A stretch of DNA of 38,119 nucleotides, taken from the NCBI GenBank assembly GCA_900544375.1, contig UQUZ01000022.1, positions 1 to 38,119 of the forward strand. The letters are read 5' to 3'. The translations under genes and the position numbers were made by a program. How positions within the stretch are numbered: the first letter of the stretch is position 1; each line of letters begins with the position of its first letter. The notes under the pieces were generated by a model. The model made no database searches. It was not told where the DNA came from and saw only the letters and a list, made by a program, of their open reading frames with translations. Source of the DNA: an uncultured Oscillospiraceae bacterium. GTDB lineage: Bacteria > Bacillota > Clostridia > Oscillospirales > Acutalibacteraceae. Positions 23,782 through 31,070 of this stretch are shown here, in pieces.

Positions 23782-25182
23782 TTGTACGAAATTGACGAGC
23801 TATTGAAACAGGTTAAACGGATCCATATGATCGGCATCGGCGGAGCGGGGATGTGCCCGCTCGCAGAAATTCTCCTGAAGGAGGGTTACACGCTCACCGG
23901 ATCTGATAACAATGAAAGCGACAACCTGACCAAACTCCGTTCGCTGGGCGTACCGGTATCCATGGGGCACCGTGCGGAAAACATTGGAAACGCCGAAATG
24001 GTCGTATACACCGCCGCCCTGCTCGATGATAACCCGGAGCTTTGTGCCGCAAAAACGCTGGGCGTGCCAACTTTTGAGCGTGCCAAACTGTTCGGCGCAG
24101 TCACGCGCATGTATTCCAACTGCATTGGCGTTTGCGGTACGCACGGCAAAACCACCGTTACCTCGATGCTCGCGCAAATTCTCATCATGGCGGAGCTCGA
24201 CCCCTCCGCCGTAATCGGAGGCCGGCTGCCGCTGATCGACAGCCACGGCCGCGTCGGCCACAGTGATACGTTGGTTTGCGAAGCCTGCGAGTTTGCAGAT
24301 ACCTTCTTGAGCCTTTCACCGGATGTTGCTGTGATTTTGAATATTGATGAAGATCACCTTGACTATTTTAAAACGCTTGGCAATATTATCCGCTCCTTTC
24401 ACCAGTTTGCCTCCATGGCCCAAACGCTGATTATCAACGGGGATGATAGGAATACCCGTCAAGCGGTTGCGGATTTGCTGGCTCAAAAAGAGGTGGTTAC
24501 TTTCGGGCTTGGCGGCGGTAACGATTACAGCGCGGCCAATCTCCAAGTGCACCGCGGTGCTTTTCCGGAATATGATCTCCTTTGCCGGGGAAAAATGGTC
24601 GGCCATGTCCGGCTCGACGTGCCTGGGATGCATAATGTGCCCAATTCCCTTGCGGCGATTGCCGCCGCCGTGCAGGCCGGTGCAACGATTGAGCAGTGCA
24701 TTACCGGGTTGGAAAGCTTTCACGGCGCGGGCCGCCGGTTTGAGAAGCTGGCCGTCTGCAATGGCGTAACCATTGCGGATGATTATGCGCACCATCCTGC
24801 GGAGCTGCGCGTCACCCTTGAAGCGGCGCTTAAAATGGGGTATAATGCGGTATGGGCTGTGTTCCAGCCTTTCACTTATTCCCGCACCTATCTGCTGATG
24901 GATGATTTTGCACAGGTCCTCAGTATGGCGGATCACGTTGTTATGACGGAGATTATGGGCTCGCGCGAGCGCAACACCTACAACGTTTATACCGCCCAGC
25001 TAGCCGAAAAGATCCCCGGCAGCGTCTGGTTCAACACCTTCGACGAGGTTGCGCAATACGTGGTTGATCACGCACAGAAAGGCGATTTGGTCATCACGCT
25101 TGGCTGTGGGGATATTTATAAAGCGGCAAAATTGATGATTCAAAAATATGAAGAGCAGGGCGCGGATGTGAACAGGATATAG
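23782..25182 (+). CDS. murC: UDP-N-acetylmuramate--L-alanine ligase
   Basis: This cytosolic ligase adds the first amino acid (L-Ala) to UDP-MurNAc in peptidoglycan synthesis. The 466-residue protein has the MurC nucleotide-sugar motif MIGIGGAGM (16-24), the ATP P-loop GTHGKTT (119-125), the central LNIDEDHLDYF, and the late motifs AGRRFEKL and DDYAHHPAELR. The TTG at 23782 (GAGGTGG upstream) is chosen because MurC homology begins right there; the open frame upstream to 23566 has no homology. It is monocistronic or co-transcribed with the lipoprotein gene 74 bp downstream. Confidence 0.96.
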   Translation: MYEIDELLKQVKRIHMIGIGGAGMCPLAEILLKEGYTLTGSDNNESDNLTKLRSLGVPVSMGHRAENIGNAEMVVYTAALLDDNPELCAAKTLGVPTFERAKLFGAVTRMYSNCIGVCGTHGKTTVTSMLAQILIMAELDPSAVIGGRLPLIDSHGRVGHSDTLVCEACEFADTFLSLSPDVAVILNIDEDHLDYFKTLGNIIRSFHQFASMAQTLIINGDDRNTRQAVADLLAQKEVVTFGLGGGNDYSAANLQVHRGAFPEYDLLCRGKMVGHVRLDVPGMHNVPNSLAAIAAAVQAGATIEQCITGLESFHGAGRRFEKLAVCNGVTIADDYAHHPAELRVTLEAALKMGYNAVWAVFQPFTYSRTYLLMDDFAQVLSMADHVVMTEIMGSRERNTYNVYTAQLAEKIPGSVWFNTFDEVAQYVVDHAQKGDLVITLGCGDIYKAAKLMIQKYEEQGADVNRI

Positions 25183-25256
25183 GGCTGTTTCAGCATTCTG
25201 CTCGATTGAACTCCCAGACGGATATTGCAGTGTGAAAAGAAAGGATGGTCATTTTG

Positions 25257-25835
25257 ATGAAAAAGAACGGATGGAAGGTGATTCCCCTGCTCCTTGCCTT
25301 GGCGCTTGCCGCCTCCTTTTTCGGCTGTTCCAAGAAGGAGAAAGAGGACAATATGCCCACAGTTGGCACGAAGGCCAGTGTAGAACAGTATACCTTCGAT
25401 GGCATTTCAGCTCCCTCCACCACGGCGGAGCCTGCGGAGGCAACCACGAAATCTTCCTCCGGCGGCAGTTACATAGGCAGTGGAAACTCCTATCTGGGTG
25501 GATATCAGGCAGCAAACCGGTTGCCCACCGCCGCTTCCCCTAACGCGGGTTACGGCTCCTCTTCAACCACCAAACCCGCCGGCACTACCAAAAAGCCCAG
25601 CAGCGCAGATATTTCTCAAATCCTGGGTGGATTTACAGGCTCTCTTTCGATAGATAATTTAGGCGAAATTAAAAGCTTCCTGGATCAAAGCGGTGTGAAT
25701 GTGGATGCGCTGGGGATCGACATTGCAAAGCTGGTTTCCGGGCTGATAGACGCTAAGGAGAATGAGTCAAAGCAGGGCGCAGACAATATTCTGGAGGGTG
25801 TCAGTGATATTGTCGGCAATATCGGCGGTTCATGA
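25257..25835 (+). CDS. Putative lipoprotein, Ser/Thr-rich
   Basis: The 192-residue protein has a lipoprotein signal (KKNGWKVIPLLLALALAASFFGC, lipobox SFFGC with the Cys at about residue 24). A long low-complexity Ser/Thr/Gly/Pro stretch (about 45-115) follows, then a small helical C-terminal part (about 118-192). It is predicted to be anchored in the outer leaflet of the membrane. No family was recognised. I chose the ATG at 25257 (AAAGGA 11 nt upstream); the ATG at 25245 overlaps that site. An 11-bp inverted repeat flanks the gene (CTGTTTCAGCA at 25185, TGCTGAAACAG at 25841). Confidence 0.8.
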   Translation: MKKNGWKVIPLLLALALAASFFGCSKKEKEDNMPTVGTKASVEQYTFDGISAPSTTAEPAEATTKSSSGGSYIGSGNSYLGGYQAANRLPTAASPNAGYGSSSTTKPAGTTKKPSSADISQILGGFTGSLSIDNLGEIKSFLDQSGVNVDALGIDIAKLVSGLIDAKENESKQGADNILEGVSDIVGNIGGS

Positions 25836-25918
25836 AGGACTGCTGAAACAGAAATAACATCCGCTGTTACAATAAGCCTTTGAAACTGCCGGAAGACCGG
25901 GCTAATACTTGCGTTGCA

Positions 25919-25950
25919 AAAAGCCTCCAATCATAGCATTGGAGGCTTTT
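25919..25950. terminator. Bidirectional terminator hairpin
   Basis: AAAAGCCTCCAAT (25919-25931) pairs perfectly with ATTGGAGGCTTTT (25938-25950) around a 6-nt loop. It is first of three hairpins in the convergent region 25836-26082. Confidence 0.88.
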
Positions 25951-25993
25951 ATCTTTCAAACTTTCAAGCTGTAGTTACAGCAATAACCATGGG

Positions 25994-26023
25994 GCCGTTG
26001 TAAAAAGTAACCTTTGCAACGGC
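25994..26023 (+). terminator. Second terminator-like hairpin
   Basis: GCCGTTGTAAA pairs with TTTGCAACGGC (one G-T wobble), followed by TCCTTTT. Its core resembles the hairpin at 36498-36539 (GTTGC...GCAAC), so this shape is reused in the genome. Confidence 0.65.
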
Positions 26024-26038
26024 TCCTTTTCATATACA

Positions 26039-26082
26039 ACAACGCTCTAAAAAATATGCAGCGGCCAGTTTTAGAGCGTTGT
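26039..26082 (-). terminator. Terminator of the ABC cassette
   Basis: ACAACGCTCTAAAA (26039-26052) pairs perfectly with TTTTAGAGCGTTGT (26069-26082). It begins directly after the stop of the leftward permease gene and is followed on that strand by TGTATATG. Confidence 0.78.
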
Positions 26083-26754
26083 TTAATTGAGACTGTTACT
26101 TTTTCTTTTTAAATTGAGCAGGATTCCAAGCAGCCAAAACATAATTCCACACCCTGCCATCGGAAAATACACTGCATAAAAACTCCGCCAGTCAACAAGC
26201 TCAAGCGAATAATATAGGGGGAAAACCAGCCTGTCTCGATAAAAAGCAATGCTGGAAAACGTATAAAGCAAAAGGATCATGGCCACAGCAGGTAGCGATA
26301 AAAATAAATAAGCCAGACAATAGGCCGCTCCGGCAAAAGAAATACAGATACACATCATTTTTAAGTATTCCATCCAAAAAAGATGGTTGATCGAAGCAAG
26401 AGCTCCATACACAATCGTCAGGATACATACGTATATCAGCCAAAACACCAAAAGATCTACAAAGCGGGCCCGGCAACAATTTACATAGAGCAGCTCCCGT
26501 CCCTTCCCTCCCACGTACTCCCTTAGCAACAACAAAGGCCACCATGCCGAAAAAAATGGAAACAGCAGCTGTGTAATCTGTATAGTATCCAGCAAAAAGG
26601 TTGAGCTGTTCCCATTTGCACGATAACTGAACCAGATGAACAGCGGCGACGCAAGTGCAGAAACCAGAATCGGCATATAAAACAGCAGACCCATACTTTT
26701 GATATGCAGCAAGCACCGCTGCGCAACCAGGATCAGATCTTTTTTAAAGCGCAT
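26083..26754 (-). CDS. ABC-2-like membrane permease
   Basis: The 223-residue protein has about six hydrophobic helices (starting LLFYMPILVSALASPLFIWF; ending MAGCGIMFWLLGILLNL) and a short basic tail. There is no soluble domain. It overlaps the upstream ATPase gene by 22 bp, which strongly suggests that the two are made together and form one transporter with the large permease. What it carries is unknown; the small secreted protein at the operon start is the likeliest candidate. Confidence 0.82.
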   Translation of the reverse strand: MRFKKDLILVAQRCLLHIKSMGLLFYMPILVSALASPLFIWFSYRANGNSSTFLLDTIQITQLLFPFFSAWWPLLLLREYVGGKGRELLYVNCCRARFVDLLVFWLIYVCILTIVYGALASINHLFWMEYLKMMCICISFAGAAYCLAYLFLSLPAVAMILLLYTFSSIAFYRDRLVFPLYYSLELVDWRSFYAVYFPMAGCGIMFWLLGILLNLKRKSNSLN

Positions 26755-27581
26755 AGGTATCCATCCTCAATTGTCGGCTCTTCCGTCAATGCATTCTGCT
26801 GCTTCTCACAAAGTATACGGATCATCGGTACACCCTCGACTTCAAAATTTTTTTGAATGTGGTAACGTCCATCAATCTCCGTTCGTTTTTCCTCCGGAAC
26901 ACTGTAAACCTTGTTTTGCGCAATCTGCCGAATCTCCTGACAAGAGCCGTATGCGGCAAAACGCCCTTCCCGCATAACTGCAATTGAATCGCAGACCGCC
27001 TCAACATCATCCACAATGTGCGTTGACAATAGAATCAAACGCCCCTCCCTGATCTGAGAAATACTGTTCTTAAAGCGCATGCGCTCCTCCGGGTCAAGGC
27101 CTGCCGTCGGCTCATCAAAAATCAAAATCGGCGGATTGTTAATCAGCGCCTGTGCAATTCCCACGCGGCGAACCATGCCGCCAGATAATGTTCCCCCCTT
27201 CTGATCCCTGGATTCGTACAGATTGACAATGGAGAGGCAATCCGAAATCATCGCGTCCGCCTTTGAGCGCGGTACACCCTTCAAATTCGCAAACAAACGC
27301 ATCGCATCCATAATCGTCAGCTCTGGAAACAGGCCGAATTCTTGGGGAAGATAACCTACCCGGCTCAGATAGCTTCGGCTGCGCGCGATATCCTCACCCT
27401 GAAATCGGATCGTTCCGCCGCTGACAGGGTATATTTTGGTCAGACAACGCAGCAATGTCGTTTTACCACTGCCGTTTGGGCCGAGCAGTCCATAGACGCC
27501 GGATTCGAATCGAATCGATATGTTTTTCAGCACAGGCTTCTTTCTGCCGAAACCCTTGCTGACATTCTCCAAAACCAGCAA
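26733..27581 (-). CDS. ABC transporter ATP-binding protein
   Basis: The 282-residue protein is a single nucleotide-binding domain with Walker A GPNGSGKTT (34-42), Q-loop YLPQEFGLFPE, signature LSGGM (132-136), Walker B ILIFDE (152-157) and H-loop H188. The C-terminal about 60 residues are a regulatory tail typical of bacitracin-/lantibiotic-type exporters. It gives energy to the two neighbouring membrane proteins. The start lies 1 bp after the large permease stop. Confidence 0.95.
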   Translation of the reverse strand: MLVLENVSKGFGRKKPVLKNISIRFESGVYGLLGPNGSGKTTLLRCLTKIYPVSGGTIRFQGEDIARSRSYLSRVGYLPQEFGLFPELTIMDAMRLFANLKGVPRSKADAMISDCLSIVNLYESRDQKGGTLSGGMVRRVGIAQALINNPPILIFDEPTAGLDPEERMRFKNSISQIREGRLILLSTHIVDDVEAVCDSIAVMREGRFAAYGSCQEIRQIAQNKVYSVPEEKRTEIDGRYHIQKNFEVEGVPMIRILCEKQQNALTEEPTIEDGYLCALKKI

Positions 27582-27582
27582 C

Positions 27583-29475
27583 TCAGTTCCCTCCCATCAA
27601 GCTTTCTAAAAATTCCTGTATGGTTCTCGTATCAGAATCGTCAGATAAAAACCAGTTGACACCCTTACGAATTTCTGCTTCGCCCATTTTTTGAGTTGCT
27701 TTATGGAAAAGACGAAAATCTCTATCATCTGTTGTGTCCACAATGTGTTGGAACATGGGCCGGTCATATTGGTACATTTCAAAGATTTGCACTAGCTTTA
27801 CTTTATTCGCATCCGTCTTTTGCATTTCGTACATTTCTTCCATCCCAAGCAGCTGCAAAATCGCCATATGGTCGGAATACTGAGCAAACCGTTCATAAGC
27901 GGTCACTAAATTGGTATTCGGCATAATAAAAATGGTCTTTACCCTCGAAGGTATCACAGGAGATTCGGCGTATTTCGAAACAATGCTTTCAATATTCCCC
28001 GGATTGAATTCTCCCGTCGCCAAGAATGGGTACACTACAGTTAAGTCACCAACCTTCATGGACTGCAAAAAACCGCTCATCAGCGTTAAGGCATTCGACG
28101 AACCACGGAATGAATTTTCACCGCTGCGTTCCAAGTTGCAGTAAACGTTCTTATGCGTCTGAACTCGAATGTCAAATAGGCTTTCCTGCACCGAAGTGAT
28201 CCGATGAAAGCCCTGCAAATAATTATCAAACATCATATGGTAACCGCTACGCGGATAAAAAGCAAAGAAGCCGGGCAAAAAAACCCCCTGTCTGTTGCTA
28301 TAAAACTTCGGCGCGCTACCGGAATAGCACATGATGATCCGCTCCAATGAACGCCCGTCTGGATTGCGAACCTCCAAATAATCGCCATCTTGTTGAAAAG
28401 CAAGCGGATCGCCTGATCCGTCAGTCACAGAACTCACCTGATATCCGTGGTAAAGTGTAAAAAGATACTGTGGCAGATCCGTCTTATCCGGTCGCATAGA
28501 AGCCGTCATGAACAGCATTCGATCCACGCGCATATCCAACTGATATTCTGTAACATGAAAATCCGCCGGCTGGTTGCGCTGATCGGCATCCATATAATAG
28601 ATTGCATCCGCAGAAAACCCTTTTTCCGGATCATGCCCAGGCAATACACGCGACGCAGGCAATTGACCGGCTATTAAAAAGGAAATACTCATGCAAAAGC
28701 ACAAAATGCAAGCGAAAAGCCGTTTTTTATGTTGGGGTCGTATCGACCAAACCAAGCCACCGGCAAAAAGCAAGGCCCAAAAAAGAGCCATAAAGTAGCG
28801 CTGTGGCAACGTTTCATACCCGTAATTTGCAATCGGCATCCAATCCAGGCCAATCGGGAAAATACGGAACACATGATAAAGCGGATAGAGAGAAATGCCC
28901 ATGCTGTTATAAACAATATCGGATACTCCGGCAAATATCTCCGTGGAGGCCGCCAGAAACAGCAGCATCACGAGATACGCCGCCCACTTTTTTTGCAGCT
29001 GGGCGGCGAACGCGCCCAGCAAAACCGCAATCAGACCCGGCATGCAGAGATAAAGCAGCAGCGTCCCGGCAATATGCAGCAGATATGCCCCCTTGAATGG
29101 AAACAGGATGAGATAAACCGCCGCATTCAGCAGAAACAGGGCGGCTGTATACCCAAGCGCCAGCAGCAACAAAATGACGACTTGCGTCATAAGCACCGCC
29201 TGCGTCCCCTTCCCAGTTGCACACATGCACTCGTGCAAACGCACTTTCTGGAGCCTCGCGCAATCAATAAACGCCAGAAACAGGAAGAAGATGAAAACCA
29301 GGACAGCCAATTCCAAGGAGATACAGAGATAAGAGAGCGGCTCCGCATCCGCACCGGCCAGGCGGATTGTGCGAAATACGAAATACACTGCCGTAAAGGC
29401 ATGGAACACGGCCCACAGCGAAAATAACAACTTATTCTGAAAAAACTGTTTCACAAGAAGTTTCCATGTTGGCAT
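27583..29475 (-). CDS. Large ABC-type membrane protein with C-terminal extracytoplasmic domain
   Basis: The 630-residue protein has an N-terminal membrane part (about residues 18-275) with six to seven helices, ending with a helix FACILCFCMSISFLIAGQ. A soluble about 340-residue domain follows (MDADQRNQPADFHVTEYQLDMRVDRMLF onward), which lies outside the membrane. The layout resembles ABC-2/M1-peptidase-like permeases, whose extracellular part has an aminopeptidase fold, but no HEXXH zinc motif is present here, so peptidase activity is not expected. It is in one operon with the ATPase and the small permease. Confidence 0.8.
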   Translation of the reverse strand: MPTWKLLVKQFFQNKLLFSLWAVFHAFTAVYFVFRTIRLAGADAEPLSYLCISLELAVLVFIFFLFLAFIDCARLQKVRLHECMCATGKGTQAVLMTQVVILLLLALGYTAALFLLNAAVYLILFPFKGAYLLHIAGTLLLYLCMPGLIAVLLGAFAAQLQKKWAAYLVMLLFLAASTEIFAGVSDIVYNSMGISLYPLYHVFRIFPIGLDWMPIANYGYETLPQRYFMALFWALLFAGGLVWSIRPQHKKRLFACILCFCMSISFLIAGQLPASRVLPGHDPEKGFSADAIYYMDADQRNQPADFHVTEYQLDMRVDRMLFMTASMRPDKTDLPQYLFTLYHGYQVSSVTDGSGDPLAFQQDGDYLEVRNPDGRSLERIIMCYSGSAPKFYSNRQGVFLPGFFAFYPRSGYHMMFDNYLQGFHRITSVQESLFDIRVQTHKNVYCNLERSGENSFRGSSNALTLMSGFLQSMKVGDLTVVYPFLATGEFNPGNIESIVSKYAESPVIPSRVKTIFIMPNTNLVTAYERFAQYSDHMAILQLLGMEEMYEMQKTDANKVKLVQIFEMYQYDRPMFQHIVDTTDDRDFRLFHKATQKMGEAEIRKGVNWFLSDDSDTRTIQEFLESLMGGN

Positions 29476-29496
29476 TGCTTCACATCCTTTGCAAAA

Positions 29497-29555
29497 GGAA
29501 ATCCAACCACTGCGGAGCTCGCCCTTACAGCGATGCGCCGCAGTGATTGGGTTCC
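29497..29555 (-). terminator. Partial terminator/attenuator between secreted-protein and transporter genes
   Basis: The arms CACTGCGG/CCGCAGTG, CCAA/TTGG and GGAA/TTCC form one long hairpin with single mismatches, followed on the leftward strand by TTTCCTTTT. It would reduce transcription into the transporter genes, so the secreted protein is made in excess. Confidence 0.6.
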
Positions 29556-29574
29556 TATTCAGTCCGTCAAATCC

Positions 29575-29973
29575 TTACCACTTTTTGACGTACCCTCCGG
29601 CTTCGCAGTTCTTCGTTAAAACACCATAGGGATTCAGCTCCGCCCTCCACAGGCAGGTGGAACGCGTAGAAGTGGGAGAATCGCCCACAGTTGCGCCGAT
29701 CCCTACCAATAACTCTTTATCCTTTTTCCAGCCAGATCCATCTGAATAATGGGCGGACAGATAAACTCTGTGCGCTGAATTTGATTGGTTATAGCCGCCA
29801 TAATGAGTATTCGTCCTGTAAACTGTCCCGGATACTGCGGAGGTCATGTTAAGGCGCAGGTATGCATATACATAGGGATGCGGCGGCGGGTCGGCATGGA
29901 CCGTCATCATAGCCAAACTCGCAAAGATCGCAATCACTAAAAACAAGGCCATCAGTTTCTTTTTCCTTTTCAT
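29575..29973 (-). CDS. Small secreted protein with two cysteines, linked to the ABC cassette
   Basis: The protein (132 residues from the chosen ATG) has a basic start and signal peptide (KKKLMALFLVIAIFASLAMMTVHA). The mature part is about 108 residues, rich in Tyr, Ser and Gly, with two cysteines (STCLWR and KNCEAG) that could form a disulphide, and ends YVKKW. No domain was recognised. Gene order (small secreted protein, attenuator, permease, ATPase, permease) resembles bacteriocin export/immunity cassettes such as lactococcin-972-type ones, but sequence similarity is not convincing. AAGGAG is 12 nt upstream; the ATG at 29985 touches it and is unlikely. Confidence 0.72.
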   Translation of the reverse strand: MKRKKKLMALFLVIAIFASLAMMTVHADPPPHPYVYAYLRLNMTSAVSGTVYRTNTHYGGYNQSNSAHRVYLSAHYSDGSGWKKDKELLVGIGATVGDSPTSTRSTCLWRAELNPYGVLTKNCEAGGYVKKW

Positions 29974-30008
29974 TTTTGGACTCATCTCCTTATTTTATGA
30001 TTTATGTC

Positions 30009-30022
30009 GTTATGATCATAAC
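30009..30022. promoter_or_regulatory. 14-bp perfect palindrome in the leader (candidate operator)
   Basis: GTTATGATCATAAC is its own complement. It lies between the start point (about 30053) and the ribosome site of the secreted-protein gene, a place where a dimeric repressor could block transcription. Confidence 0.45.
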
Positions 30023-30059
30023 ATACAAAAAATTACTCTTTATGTATTTGATATCATTT

Positions 30060-30088
30060 ATACTACATTATAATTGTGGTAATGTCAA
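30060..30088 (-). promoter_or_regulatory. sigma-A promoter of the secreted protein/ABC operon
   Basis: TTGACA (30088-30083), a 17-bp spacer and TAGTAT (30065-30060) on the minus strand, about 90 bp before the start codon, in a very AT-rich stretch. Confidence 0.68.
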
Positions 30089-30137
30089 CATATTTTGTAA
30101 AAATTTCTATATATATGATTTATTATCTCATTATGTT

Positions 30138-30174
30138 AAAACGCTGCAAAATACAAGCTATTTTGCAGCGTTTT
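30138..30174 (-). terminator. Terminator of the lipoprotein/transporter operon
   Basis: AAAACGCTGCAAAAT (30138-30152) pairs perfectly with its complement (30160-30174) around a 7-nt loop, 33 bp past the lipoprotein stop. It also carries A/T tails on both sides and may work in both directions. Confidence 0.88.
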
Positions 30175-30207
30175 GATTGTATTAACAGTTTTCACCCGAT
30201 AAGGAGG

Positions 30208-31068
30208 TTAAACCTCCACCCAGTCGAATTCCTTTTTCGTGCTGTCGTCCTTGACCTTTTGATTATAAACCGGAACATCAAATTTTGGTCCAAGATAAAC
30301 CACTTCGAATTTATACTGTTCGATCTCCACAGATAAATTGCTGTCCAATTTTTCCTCCGCATAAACAATGATATGTGCAATCCTGTCATAGGCAATCTCG
30401 ATGGATACCTTTTTGGCCCCCTCGAACAGCGACTTTTTGCCGTATTTTTGCTCATAACGGGCAAGATATGCATCCGTCGGTTTAAAAATCAGCTCCGTCA
30501 CATTTACCTTTTGCTCTGCCTGCCCGTCCTTAATGCTGAAATCCATATCCGCTACTGTCAGCTCTTTCAGCTCTGCGATACGGGAAGAGAGGAGATACGG
30601 TGCAAATGCCTCGCTCTGATAATATTCCGCCGCTGTCATCGGCTGCTTGACGCAGCTGACGATCTGCCCCTCCTCCAAGGTTTGCGTAAAAAGATAGTTT
30701 TTCGCCTCATCCTTTTTCTCCTTGCCCTGTGAGAGGCCGCAGTAAATCCGAACCGCCTTTTGGGGCTGACTGCTAGTCTGTTGCAGGTTAATTTTATATT
30801 CCGAATAGGCGCCGTTTTCATCCCGCAAAGGCTCATAATTGCTCCCCTGCCCAGCAAACACATTGACCTGGCAGGATTCCGTGTTTTTCCCTTTCAGCTT
30901 TGTTTCCTTCCAATAATAAACATCTTCCGCCAGAGCGTTTTGCACCGCCGTTTCGTAGGCTTTCGTAAGCTCGGCCCCCTCTAACTCCTGCGTGCAGCCC
31001 GTCAGGCCTGCGGTTAGCAGCGAGGCGGCAAATAGCAGAGAAAGAGCCCTAATCGCTGTTTTCTTCAT
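30208..31068 (-). CDS. Putative lipoprotein downstream of the GPH transporter
   Basis: The 286-residue protein has a lipoprotein signal peptide with lipobox LTGC (Cys about residue 25). The mature part is a soluble alpha/beta domain with many Lys and Glu, including one long pattern of alternating strands near the C terminus (KKVSIEIAYDRIAHIIVYAEE). No family was recognised. It starts 2 bp after the transporter stop, so the two are translated together; a role as an accessory or sensor protein of the transporter at the outer membrane face is inferred. Confidence 0.82.
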   Translation of the reverse strand: MKKTAIRALSLLFAASLLTAGLTGCTQELEGAELTKAYETAVQNALAEDVYYWKETKLKGKNTESCQVNVFAGQGSNYEPLRDENGAYSEYKINLQQTSSQPQKAVRIYCGLSQGKEKKDEAKNYLFTQTLEEGQIVSCVKQPMTAAEYYQSEAFAPYLLSSRIAELKELTVADMDFSIKDGQAEQKVNVTELIFKPTDAYLARYEQKYGKKSLFEGAKKVSIEIAYDRIAHIIVYAEEKLDSNLSVEIEQYKFEVVYLGPKFDVPVYNQKVKDDSTKKEFDWVEV

Positions 31069-31070
31069 CG

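Noticed and set aside
27583..29475. M1 aminopeptidase activity for the large permease
   Set aside because: The external domain is in the right place but has no HEXXH zinc-binding motif.
29575..29973. Lactococcin 972 family membership of the small secreted protein
   Set aside because: Only gene order and general Tyr/Gly richness agree; family-specific blocks were not seen.
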